A stretch of DNA of 64,000 nucleotides from Phytopythium helicoides (Eukaryota; Oomycota; Peronosporomycetes; Pythiales; Pythiaceae), in assembly GCA_024867545.1 (NCBI GenBank), contig JANFNE010000028.1, positions 620,001 through 684,000 on the forward strand, given 5' to 3'. Positions 32,165 through 43,200 of the stretch are shown here, piece by piece. The position numbers were made by a program, and so were the translations under genes. The notes beneath the pieces were generated by a model, which did not search any database, was not told where the DNA came from, and saw nothing but the letters and a program-made list of their open reading frames with translations. Position 1 is the first letter of the stretch. Every line of letters begins with the position of its first letter.

Positions 32165-33463
32165 ATGGGCCAGCTCGACCGCTCCGAGTTGGGCGCTGTG
32201 CACCGCCGACAAAGCGTGGACCTGGAGAGCAACGAGATCGACGGCGCCGTGCAGGAGCACGAGCCGCTCGTGGTCATGCACGAGGGACCGGCGCCAGTCA
32301 CGAAAGAGGCCGAGGAGAAGGTGCACGAAAAGCCCAAGCGCAGGAGCGAGAAGCGCAGGGCCGGCGGCACCATCGTCTTCCTCAACGGGCTGCGAGGGCT
32401 CGCGGCGCTGCTCGTGGTCGGCCAGCACGGAGACTACTTCCGCGGTGTCAAGGTCGCGGGCTTCGGCGTCGACTCCTTCTTTGTACTCTCGTCCTTCCTG
32501 CTCACCATGATCTTCGAGCGCAAGAGCCGACAGATGCTCCAGCAGCGTGCCACTGCGCGTCAGTGGCTCGTCATGCTCGCCGACTACTTCTCCAAGCGAT
32601 TCTTCCGCGTCTACCCGCTGTTCGCAGTTGTCGCCACGACCTACGCCCTCCTCCCAAACGACCTGCGAAAACGGTATCTACAAGAATCTCCGGCTCACTA
32701 CGACCTGTTCGGTTGCCTCACTTTCAAGTTCGAGGCGCGCTATCACGTCTTCTGGTCGCTGCCAGTCGAGATCGCATACTACTTCCTCATCCCGGTCTTC
32801 GTGCTCGGCATGGTGGCGCTTCGGCGTCTATGGTGGATCGTTGTTCTTCCCGCGTGCATCTGGATTGTCCACGACCGCAGCTACTGGTACCAGTTCCGCA
32901 GAAACCACCAACCGCTCATGCCCCACCTGTCCACCTTCATCATCGGATCGCTGGCGGCGTTCATCTACGGTCGCATCAATAGCTGGATCCAAGACACTGG
33001 ATTTGAATTCTCCAAGTGGCAGCGACTGGTCATCCAGAGTTTCGAAGCTGCTGTCGCGGGTGTGCTCCTATACTGTGCCTTCAACGAAGATCCAAAGGCG
33101 ATACTGATGGGCAACGCGCTTCTCGCTGTGTACGCTGCGATCATTATGGTCATTGAGCTTGTGCTTCCGTCACCAATCGCACGATTTTTCGAGTGGAATT
33201 TCCTGGTCTACGCCGGCAAAATCAGCTTCTCCATGTATCTGCTCCACAGCTTCGTCATCTACACCCCTGAGATTCAGCACGTGCACAAATATCATCGCTT
33301 TTTGCTTGACTTGGGGCTCACTTGGCTCTTATCGACGGCATCGTACTGGATTGTCGAGTACCCTTCGCAGCTAGGAGCGCAGCGTGTGAGCAAGTGGCTC
33401 AGCGGCTTCAATGGTACGGGTCCCGCTGTGCAAGCCCCCACGGCGACCTCCCGCCACAGCTAG
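32165..33463 (+). CDS. acyltransferase-3 family membrane protein, copy 3, 432 aa
   Basis: This intact single exon starts at ATG 32165 (MGQLDRSELG). It has the same architecture as copies 1 and 2 but is clearly older: FLNGLRGLAALLVVGQHGDYF, FWSLPVEIAYYF and SFSMYLLHSF are kept, while the leader and many helix residues differ. The C-terminus is shorter. Codon choice is more GC-rich than in copies 1 and 2. Substrate unknown. Confidence 0.85.
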   Translation: MGQLDRSELGAVHRRQSVDLESNEIDGAVQEHEPLVVMHEGPAPVTKEAEEKVHEKPKRRSEKRRAGGTIVFLNGLRGLAALLVVGQHGDYFRGVKVAGFGVDSFFVLSSFLLTMIFERKSRQMLQQRATARQWLVMLADYFSKRFFRVYPLFAVVATTYALLPNDLRKRYLQESPAHYDLFGCLTFKFEARYHVFWSLPVEIAYYFLIPVFVLGMVALRRLWWIVVLPACIWIVHDRSYWYQFRRNHQPLMPHLSTFIIGSLAAFIYGRINSWIQDTGFEFSKWQRLVIQSFEAAVAGVLLYCAFNEDPKAILMGNALLAVYAAIIMVIELVLPSPIARFFEWNFLVYAGKISFSMYLLHSFVIYTPEIQHVHKYHRFLLDLGLTWLLSTASYWIVEYPSQLGAQRVSKWLSGFNGTGPAVQAPTATSRHS

Positions 33464-34147
33464 AGATCGGTTCATCCAGTCTGGAGCCTCGCCAGAAGCT
33501 TCACGAACCCTAGAAGAACCTTCCCGTCATGACTTGTATGATACGACAAATCGCCCAAGCATAGAATGACATGCAATAAAGACCCTGGTGTTTGTTCATT
33601 CCTCTTCCTCCTCATATGCATCTACACCTACACCCACAACACAATCATGGAGACACCGATCGATGCTTGAGCTCCCACTATCTACGGAGGATTGCCAGGT
33701 CGTCTTTACTTCACCGTAATAGCTAAAAGGTACTCGTCAGCGTTCAAGTGGCCTTTGCTTGCTGCGTGCCTCAAAGCTGTGAACGTGTCGATATCGAAGC
33801 TTTTACATTTGCATCGCTTTTCATAAGTGGCAGGATGACACCCGAGTGGTCCGTGCTCGCAGTCCATACGAACGCTGCTCATCCGTCGTTGCCAGAAGCC
33901 TTCCCGTCGTGACTCACAGCAATGCTGTCGGTCCGTTATCGCTATCAACGTCTTAGATGATGGCTAGCTTTACAGCAAGGAAGTCAGCGACGACTGTGTG
34001 CCTTTTACTCACCACCTGCACCAACGCAGAGCACCCGTCGTTCTCTACAGCTTTGTGGTCTGTCTGCTCGATGGTCTTCTTCACTTATCCGAATTCCGCG
34101 GCTCCAAGTAGCGCCTCCTCCTTGCTCTCACCCTCGAACCCATTGCC
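33464..34147. other. intergenic with ankyrin-like minus-strand scrap
   Basis: A minus frame at 33948-33706 contains FTALRHAASKGHLNADEYLL, which resembles part of one ankyrin repeat, preceded by Cys/His-rich residues. It is too short to call a gene. Nothing else is recognised. Confidence 0.3.
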
Positions 34148-35238
34148 ATGGTATTAGGGTCTTTGAACTCTCCTTTGCTTCCTTCTACAAACGCCATGAG
34201 GACGAGCTCAGCTCGCCATCACGCGTTGGATACCTCGTCTTCAACGCAGAGTGCGTGCAGCAAGTTGCCTTTTTGCGAGAGTGAAGGTGGCTCCGACTCT
34301 CCTCTGACGTGGCCCACACACCCGTACGTCAGCGTCCTCATGACGTCGCCGATGGAGCCGATGGAGCCGATGGAGCCGATGGAGCCGATGGAGCCGATGG
34401 CGCCGACGCTGGAGCCGCTGGCGCCGCTGACGGACGCAGACGTGGCGGACCTGGAGCTGGTGGCGCTGGAGCTGGAGCTGGAGTCGCTCCAGCCGCAGTC
34501 GCGGGCGTCAGGCGATCCCCAGAGCTCGAGTGGCAGCGCGCTGGCGACGGGCCAAGCGGTGGAGCAGCGCGACAAGCGGGAGACCTGCAACGCGCAATGC
34601 AAGCGGAGGCGGCGCGAGTCCGGCAAGCAGGAGGTCGAGCGGCTGCGCGAGGAGGTCGAGAGGCTCTCGCTCGAGCTGCTGGAGGCTCGAGACCGAGCGA
34701 GGGGAGCGGTGGCGGTCAGACGCTGCTCCGGACGGACCAGAGGCGTGTGGGAGGCCATGGCGGACAAACAGCTGCGGATGCGCGAGGCCGCGCACAAGGA
34801 CAACGAGCTACTGAGGAAGCTCGTGCAGGTGCAGCATCAGCATCTGCGCAGCATGGTGAGGCTCGCCAAGAGGAGGCCCCACAGACAGGTACAGTCTTTG
34901 CGTTTCATTTCCTCTGTGCTACCTGGACATCGTTGTTTACATGCTGCTAAGCAGGAGATAGACGCGCAGGTCCAGCGGTACATTGGGGAGAGGATCCGGC
35001 GAGAGACGCCGTTCGGCCACGACCGTGAAGAGGCTTTCGAGTTCCTGCTGCAGCTCCTGACACCCTCGTACGCTCAGCTCAACGATCTCTGGACGCGGTC
35101 GCGGATGAACGAGCTGCCGTGCCCAGGTCGGCGCGTGCTTTCGACTCGAGAGAGTACGCTGAAGGACATGAAGTTCGAAGCGATCCAGTCCAACATTCTC
35201 CCGTTCGACGTGAAATCTGTTGAGCATACATTGTGGAC
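34148..35238 (+). pseudogene. M96-like protein E, 3'-truncated (exon 3 missing)
   Basis: Exon 1 (34148-34888) has an acidic leader with a five-fold MEP repeat, CKRRRRESGKQEVERLREEV, VWEAMADKQ and LRKLVQVQHQHLRS. Intron 1 (34889-34954, GTACAG...AAGCAG, 66 nt, in phase) sits at the same residue as in the paralogues. Exon 2 keeps ERIRRETPFGHDREEAFEF, RRVLSTREST and VEHTLW to about 35238. There the match ends, 15-20 residues before the usual exon 2 donor. The following open frame to 35533 is not family-like, and the third exon is absent. The reading is a truncated gene whose end was replaced; a short functional form is possible. Confidence 0.6.
34352..34396 (+). repeat. 9-bp tandem repeat (ATGGAGCCG)5
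   Basis: Five perfect copies of ATGGAGCCG encode Met-Glu-Pro repeats in the acidic leader of M96-like E; a sixth, altered unit follows. This is likely a length-polymorphic coding minisatellite. Confidence 0.9.
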
Positions 35239-35746
35239 AGCAGCATATACCGGCACAACATGCATAATTTATTTGCACCGAGTATCTTCCAAACGCATCT
35301 CACGCGAAGATACGTACTCTCCACGAACCACATGCGACGAAACACTTCAGCATGTGATCTCTTCCAAACCACCTGTACGCTGCTCTCATGCAACGCAGCC
35401 AACTTTCCACAATCCATGCACTCACAACACACTCGGACACACTCTAACAGACGCTCAGTGCGACCAACCGCGAGTCAATCACGTGCACGAAACCGCGACC
35501 GAAAACGCTCAGGCGACAATGTACAGTACCTGACACGTCGTCGCGACCCTATAGTGAAACCAATATAGGTCCGAGAGTCTGAGTTGGCTCTCGGAAATTC
35601 GGCACACCGAGACAGATCGATGCGACCTTTGATACGGAGAAACGTCGGTGCTCGTATGCCGGTGCACATACTGATGCCAGGGTGTGCTGCCTCCACTGCT
35701 CACTCTGCAATTTCCACCGAGCCCCCCAGTAGCCCCTCTCCACTAG
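35239..35746. other. spacer of unknown origin
   Basis: This stretch follows the truncation point of M96-like E and lies before a short coding-like segment. It holds no recognisable motif. Confidence 0.35.
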
Positions 35747-35998
35747 GATGTCCAGCAACTACGGCCTCGAGTCCTCACTCAGTATCGAATTCGCGCGGCT
35801 GAGCTCCGCGAGCAAGCTCGAGCTCTCGAAGACGCAGCGGATCGCCTAGATGAAATGTGGGCGAACGCCCACGCGTACGACGCTGAGTTCGCGCCGCCAC
35901 CACCACCTCAGCGCGCACCGCAGGCAGAGGCGGCACTCCCAATGGGTGAAAATAAGCACACCCAGGGTGGCACACCCCTTCGTTTTAACCATTTATGA
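35747..35998 (+). other. coding-like segment, unknown
   Basis: After a possible acceptor (CTCCACTAG, ending at 35745-35746) one frame reads LREQARALEDAADRLDEMW, then a proline-rich stretch, and stops at 35996-35998. The composition is that of a real helical coiled-coil exon, but I cannot name it, and no upstream exon is evident. It runs straight into the USP remnant. Confidence 0.25.
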
Positions 35999-38900
35999 CA
36001 ATGCAGTGGGTGCAGCGTACGAAGTGCAGGCTGTTGGATACGATAGTGCCACCCGACGTCACTCTGCGCTACGAAGATGGACGAGAAGCTAGCTTCGTGC
36101 TTGCAGAAGGCCGTCCTGGCAACGAGAATGGACGTTACGTGATCTTGCAACCCGAATTGACGGGCATCGATGCCACGCTGGAAGTGCTCCGTCAAGTTCA
36201 GCGCGCGTTTCGCTGCATTCGCGACAGCGAGATATGGTACGTCAACACTAAGGCGCTCGTAGATGCGTGCACATGCTTGAACCTTGAGTTTTCGGTGTAC
36301 CAGCAGAACGATGCCAGCGAATTCTGTGACAAGCTGCTGGATCGACTAGAAACGGGGTTGAAGACTACTCCGCAAGGCACGCGTTGCCTTCATGAAGCGC
36401 TAGGAGGGAAGCTGATTTCACAAAAGCTACCCAAAGGATGTGACCATCGCTGTGAGCGTGAAGAGCCTTTTATTCGTTTGGAGCTACAGATTCATTGGAA
36501 GGAGAGTATCGAGGAGTCGCTCGCTGCTTTCGTGGAAGGGGAAATTATGGATGGCGACAACAAGGTTGAGTGCGAGAACTGTGACTCAAAAAAGGCAGCA
36601 ATACGGTGCAAGTGCTTTGGCACCCTGCCGAATCTGCTTGTTCTGCACCTGAAGCGCTTTGACTTGGACTACACGACATTTGAGACGGTCAAGCTCAACA
36701 ACCGTTGCTCGTTCTCGATGAACCTAACGATGAAACCGTACACTAAGGCTGGCATCGCTCTTCGAGAGCTCGAGTAGTGGACGTGAGAATGCAGCATCTC
36801 CGAACGACGAGGACATGGAGTCAGACGAGGCCAGCGGGTCAGGCGAGTTCATGGCTGATGTGAACGGCGGCGGGGATGATGACGATGACGATGTCGCAGC
36901 CGTGAAGCCCGACTCACCGCGCAGCAACAGCAGTAACAGCAGCGTTGGTACCCAGCATGGCGGCGATGACGACGCCACGCCACTTGTCACGCCAACTGGC
37001 GGTGCTAAAGCTCAAAATGGAGGCGGGACTCAGGCGCGTAAACACTCGAGCGGCTCGAAAGATGAACATACATCGACAGATCCAAACTATGAGTATCGAC
37101 TCAAGGGCATCTTGGTGCACTCGGGCGTGGCGCAGGGAGGCCATTATTACTCTTTTATCTTCGACCACGTGCCTGAGAAGTGGTTCAAATTTGATGACGA
37201 GGACGTCACACCGTTTGATCCTGCGAATATTGAGGCGGAGTGTTTTGGCGGTGTGCAGCGTCGCTCGTGGCACGGGTCAAGCAATTCTATGGAGATGGAA
37301 GTGTTTAGCAACGCGCTTATGCTGTTCTATGAAAAGGTGATCCGTGTGGAGGTCCTAATCCCAACGGATTCGTCGCCAAGTGAGGCGATGGCGGATGTTG
37401 GAAGTGACGACAAACGCTGCGATTTTGAGTCCGAAGTGTGGAAGTCCAACGAGGTGTTCCTGCATAACTCGTACCTATTTGACGTCGAGTTTCACGAGTT
37501 CCTGCGCGAGATGGTGCAGTCAAATTATATGAAGGACGCTTCGTCACCGCCGCCATCCCCCGCGTTACCCAGGTCCTCGGACTCGGACAAGGATGTGGCA
37601 ATGGTTCCAGCGCCAGCGACTGGTGCCATTAGCGTCGACGAGAGTCTGCAGGCGATCCTCACCGACATTGGCGTGGAGTGTGCTTAGCGTCGTGTTGCAC
37701 TCGCGGGAGAAGCACGGCATTGCTCGCTGGATCGCGGTGCTTGCCAGCAAGTTCGCAAAGCACAAGAGCATTTGTGTGTCCTTTTTCCGCACTCTAGCGA
37801 CCACCAAGCGAGCCGACTGGCTCCGTGGATTTGTGTTTGAGTGCCCCGACTCGATTGCTCGGCAGTCGTTTGTGCACCTCGCATCGCGCGCCCTTACGGC
37901 TTTTGAAGCGCACATATCGGCTGGGGGCAATAACGCCGGATCAGAAGACATGGAGGTGCTGGCATTGGTATCGGAAGCGCTCGCGGAGTTTTTGGACCAG
38001 ACACCAGTTGCACAGCAGTCCTACTTGGAAGAATGCTTCATGCTTTTCCGCAACTGCGCCGAAATGAGCAGTATCATGCGTGCGCTCTTCCTCAAGCAAA
38101 ACATGGTGGCTCGCCTCGTAAGCATCTTTCTGAGCGAGCGAGCGGCTTCCCACGCGCTCTCCGACTCATCAGCATCAGCTGCAGCCAACCATCGCTATGC
38201 ATCTCCAGATTACCAGTACTTCCTGGAGGCCATCTTTGCAATCCTTGGGTTGCCGCGCCGCGTCACGAAGCCGCTGCTAGCCGAGAGTAGTGCACAATAT
38301 CCCCATCGCGTGGCACTGTCCGAAAAGGCGGAAGCTGCGGTTATGGAGGTGTTCAACGACTTCAAGGTGGAGGAGAATAGTTTAGGGATCGCGGAGCTGT
38401 CGAAGTTCCTTCGAGCGTCGTGCAGCTCGGTCAGCAGTAGAACAGCCATCGAGCAGAATGCACGAGTATTCCTGAACAAGTACGGGAACAGACGCCGAGA
38501 ACCCACGCGTGGAGCTTGACGGTTTCCTGACGTACTACACGGACTCTGCTGCGGCATCCACCAAGAACGTCCTGCAGGATCTGCGAGGGTTCGGCGAGGA
38601 CTTGAGGCGGCACAGCAAGTCGCTGCCACCAGCATCCACCATGCTCGCAGATGTGAGCGCTCTCAGTCGTTCGGCACTTCTCAGCGACGTATTTATGTTA
38701 TGGACTCTGCATTAGAGGAAGATGCTGAGACCGTGGGCGACTTTTTGCTACGCATCAGCATGGTGACGCCGAAACATCCGCTTCTGCAGTGCATGAACGG
38801 CGCAGAGAGCGTCTGGAAGGGTCAGCCAGTCGTGGACGTGTGTACTCTGGCATTGCAGAATTTGCTCGCGTACGACTTCCCATACCAACGACAGCCAATC

Positions 38901-39808
38901 GAGCTCGCGCTGCTGTCGTCCGAGTTCGGCTTGCTGAGCACAGCTCAGAGCCGCGCGCGCTTTGGCAGCGGCAGCGCGAATCTTACGACGGCAACCCACG
39001 TTGCATTCTTTGTATACCGACATCTCACAATTGTCCTCGAGCTCCACAGCAAGGTGCAGGAGGTGGCAGTGTGGCTTGCGGCGCGTGGGAATGGATGTAC
39101 GAGTGGCTCCGCATCGAATCGCTCAAGCCGACTCTAGGCGGCAGATTGTCTGTCCTCATGCGGGAACCTTCGAAGACAGACGCGCTCATGCGTCTTGGCG
39201 AGGCGCTGGGTATCGCGTACCGAGAGGAGGAGCGATGCTACACGTCGCGCGGGATGCGCGAACGTGAACAGTATATATAAGAGCACGTCGCACACGTACG
39301 ACAGCTACCTGACCTACGCGTGCGTCAAGGGCGACATAGAGTACACGCTGATACGCTGCTGCATGCCCAGCAAGGCGCGGCGCTGGTACATTTTGTACTC
39401 GCCCGACAAGAACCTGTTGGGCACCATGTCGGACGAGGATTTTTACTTTGTGCAATTGCATATCGACCACGAGCTGCCGCCTGGAAGGTCTGGGTCAAGA
39501 ACGAGAAGGCGTAGCCGCCAGTGCCCACCGTGCGGCTGTACAGCTCGACTGTCGGGGCCAACAGCAGCCGCGCAGACAGCGACATGGATCTGGATGGCAC
39601 CAGCGCGCACGGCAACGGCGCCATCCACGGCATTGACGAGGACTTTGTGGGCGTGGGTGGCGACGCCGACGGCGATGCCGATGCGGACACGGTCGAGTAT
39701 GACGACAGCGAGGACGAGATCCGCGTCAGCAACGAGCGGTTCCAGGCCGTGGACTTAGACAACCAGGAGGACGGCGAGCCCAGCAGCGGCACGGATGACT
39801 TTATGTGA
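35990..39808 (+). pseudogene. USP9X-like ubiquitin hydrolase, 5'-truncated, Cys box not found, multiple frame breaks
   Basis: The peptidase C19 fold is recognisable: VLRQVQRAFRCI and QQNDASEFCDKLLDRLE (36190-36350), a CxxC pair (CENCDSKKAA), LLVLHLKRFDLDY (36640-36670), an acidic insert (36800-37070), and the His box HSGVAQGGHYYSFI (37120-37160) with WFKFDDEDV and ECFGG. This order is that of the USP9X/FAF class, which removes ubiquitin from substrates. The catalytic box (GLxNxGxTCYxNS) is not visible in any frame from 35.6 to 36.2 kb, and the long N-terminal half is missing. The frame changes about seven times (near 36765, 37680, 38500, 38700, 39085, 39275 and 39510), while residues stay protein-like up to the acidic C-terminus at 39808. 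It is a dead or badly assembled copy. Confidence 0.6.
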
Positions 39809-40200
39809 TTTGGTGCGCCTGCGCGACGTGCGTGCGCGGTCCGAGTCGCAGCCTGCGACGTCGATGCGATCCAAAAATGTATTTCATTGATAACAGTCGT
39901 TTATGATGTTGCAGTGCAATCAGCAGCTTGTTCACGTACTTGTCCGCCGCCACTCGGGTGCTTGGTCGCATTGCTGTCTGCTTCCTCGCTCCTTGAACTG
40001 CTTGAGGACATTTGGGGTGGAAGTTTTGCCATTGGGTGGAAGTGTAGCCATCAACCATCAAGATGGGCCATTATATATCAGCCCACAAGCACATCAAGAT
40101 TCATGGGCCTCCCCAGAGCGTCTTGGCCCCTGTCCCGACGCCAGATCGGCTTCAGAGGGACAGAAGGAAGACGAAGACGAAGCTGAAGCTGAAGCTGGCG

Positions 40201-43200
40201 ATGTCGGCGGTCGAGCCTGTGGCCGGAGCTGGCCGAGTCGCGGGCCTCGACGTCGATGCGGATGACGACGACGGAGCGACTGCGCTGATGCGCGCGGCGG
40301 AGAGCGGCGACGTGGAGGCTGTCCGGTCGCTGGTCGAGCGTGGAGCGGACCTGGCTGCTGTGGACTGGGACGGACGCACGGCATTGATGCGCGCGGCTCG
40401 AGGCGGCCACTTGGACGTCGTCAAGTGCCTAGTGGAGAGCAGCGCGGACGTGAACGCTGCGGATGGGAAGCGATCGACGGCCTGGATGCACGCGGTTGCT
40501 GGTGGACACCTGGACATTGCTCGCTATCTGGAAGGCTGTGGAGCGGGGGCGACGGGAACGAGCAAGTACTGGAGCGAGGCTTTTATTCAAGCTGCGGATG
40601 ATGGTCACTTGGACGTTCTTCGGTACCTCGTGAGTTGCGGCGCGGACGTGAACGCTCTTGATGGCGAGAGATCGACGGCGTTGGGTCGGGCTGCAGCGAG
40701 AGGCCACTTCGATATCGTCCGGTTCCTTGTTGAGTCTGGGGCTGATGTGAATAGTGGGGACAGACGTCACTGGACGGCCCTGATGCGGGCTGTGGAGGGT
40801 GGTCACGAGGACATTGCCAAGTATCTCATCAGCTGCGGGGTTGATATCAACGCAAGTACTAGTTTGATGTTGGCGGCTGGGAATGGCGACTTGGAAATTG
40901 TCCAGCTACTGCTTGACATTGGCGCGGATGTGAATGCTGGTAAGTTGAAGGGCCGGAACGCGTTGATGAGTGCTGCCGAGAGTGGTCACATTGATATTGT
41001 CAAGTACCTTGTGGATCGCGGCGCCGACGTGAATGCTGTTGATAGTGATAGGTGCTCAGGTCTATTTCTCGCTGCAAAGAACGGTCACTTGGACGTTGTC
41101 AAGCATCTCGTCGGCCGTGGGGCGAATTTGTTCGCTAGAGTGCGTGCTAGTACACCGGTTACAATGGCGCTCACTAGAGGCCTCGTGGACGTTATGAAGT
41201 TTCTCATTGCTTGTGGAGCTGAATTAACTCTTTCCGACGTGTTTGCGTTTCAAGGTTTTGAGCGAGCTGTTGATAAAGGTCGCTTCGACGTTGTCAAGGC
41301 CGTTGTGGGTCACTGTGTGGGCGAGAAAGATTTTGGTGACTACATTTCAAAAGCTTTGATCCGCGCTGCTAAAGGTGGCAACTTAGACATCATTCAGTAT
41401 CTTGTGAGTCACGGCGCTGATATGAACGCCAAGGATTGGAACGGATCGACGGCAATTCTGCATGCAGCTGGTGGTGGACACTTGCATATTATGGATTACC
41501 TCGCTGACTGTGGAGCGAAGCTTGAAGCTGCCAATGAGTGGGGGTGCAAGGCGCTGGTGCAGGCCGCTGGTAACGGTCACTATGACGTCGTAAAACGCCT
41601 TGTTGGATGCGGTGCAGACGTGACGGCTGTCGACAAGGAGAGTGGATCATCGGCGATTGTGCAGGCTGCTGCAGGTGGTCACTACAACATTGTCCAGTAC
41701 CTTATTGAGCGCGGTGCGGATCTTAGTGTTACTGTCATCAAACAAACGTTGGGTGGTATGGGAAGCCTGTATCGCTATGATAGCGGCGTGACGGCATTGA
41801 TGCGCGCTGCTGAAAATGGTCACAACGAAGTCGTGAACAAACTCATTGAATCTGGAGCGGATGCCAACACTCACGACACAAGCAACAAGACGGCGTTGAC
41901 GTTCGCAGCTGAAAATGGTCACAACGAAGTCGTGAGCAAACTCATTGAATCCGGAGCTGATGTCAACACTCACGACACAAGCAACAAGACGGCGTTGATG
42001 TTCGCTGCTGAATATGGACACTACGAAGTCGTGAAAATACTCATTGAATCGGGAGCTGATGTCAACACTCAGGGCAAAAGCAACAAGATGGCGTTGATGT
42101 TCGCTGCTGAAAATGGCCATTACGAGATTGTTCAACAACTCGTAGAAGCCGGAGCAAGCGTTAGTGCTCGTGACGAGGAAGGTTCCACAGCTTTGATGGA
42201 GGCTGCCACAACGGGAAATTTGAACATCGTCCGGTATCTAGTCAACAGCGGAGCAGATCCAAGTACTGGCAACAATGATGGCACGACGGTTTTGATGCGC
42301 GCTGCTGAAAAAGGTCACTATCCTGTTGTCCGTCACCTTGTGAACTGCGGCGCGAAGATCAACGTTGTTGATAGTGATGGGTCAACGGCATTGTTCTGGG
42401 GCGTCCGAAGTAAACACTTCGGTGTTATCCGATGTCTTGTCAAATCTGGCGCGGACTTGAATGTAGCTCCAGAGAAGTTTGAATTCCCAGCTTTGATTCA
42501 GGCTGTCGCTAACAAACGACTGGATGTTGTTCAACTTCTCGTTCAGCACGGCGCTGATGTAAACATTCTTGATAAGCACGGATCGACACCTCTGATGAAG
42601 GCTGCTGATACAGACCAACTAGACGTTGTGCGGTATCTCGTTGAACATGGCGCAGAGGTAAAGATTGTTGACAAGGACGGAGAGACGGCTTTAACAAAAG
42701 CTGCTGCAAGTGGTCACTTGGACATTATCAAGTACCTTCTCGCCTGCGGTGCTGACATGAACGTTGCTGGAGAAGATGGGTCGACAGTTTTGATGAGGGC
42801 TGCTGCGACAGGTAACTTGGATATTGTCAAGTATTGCGTTGGTTCAGGGGCGAGTCTTGCCGGTATCACTGGACGGTTAAAGGACGGATCGACAGTTTTG
42901 ATACGCGCTGCCAGTAACGGTGATCTGCCGATTGTCCAGTATCTCGTTGAACGTGGTGCAGACGTAAACAGCGCGAACGAGAAAGGGCTGACGGCTTTGA
43001 TGCTTGCCGCCAAAAGTGGCCACTTCGGTGTTGTTCGATACCTCGTCGAGCAAGGCGCTGATGTTAACGTCAGGGAAAAGAATGGATGGACGGCGTTGAC
43101 GAAGGCAGCACAGCTGTCGCGCGTTGACATTGTTGAGTATCTCTTTGGTCACGGCGCGGATGTGAACATAGCGGACGTGTATGGTACGACATTACTGATG

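Noticed and set aside
34352..34396. Short regular repeat considered as a CRISPR-like array
   Set aside because: It is five contiguous 9-bp units with no spacers, in a eukaryotic coding exon.
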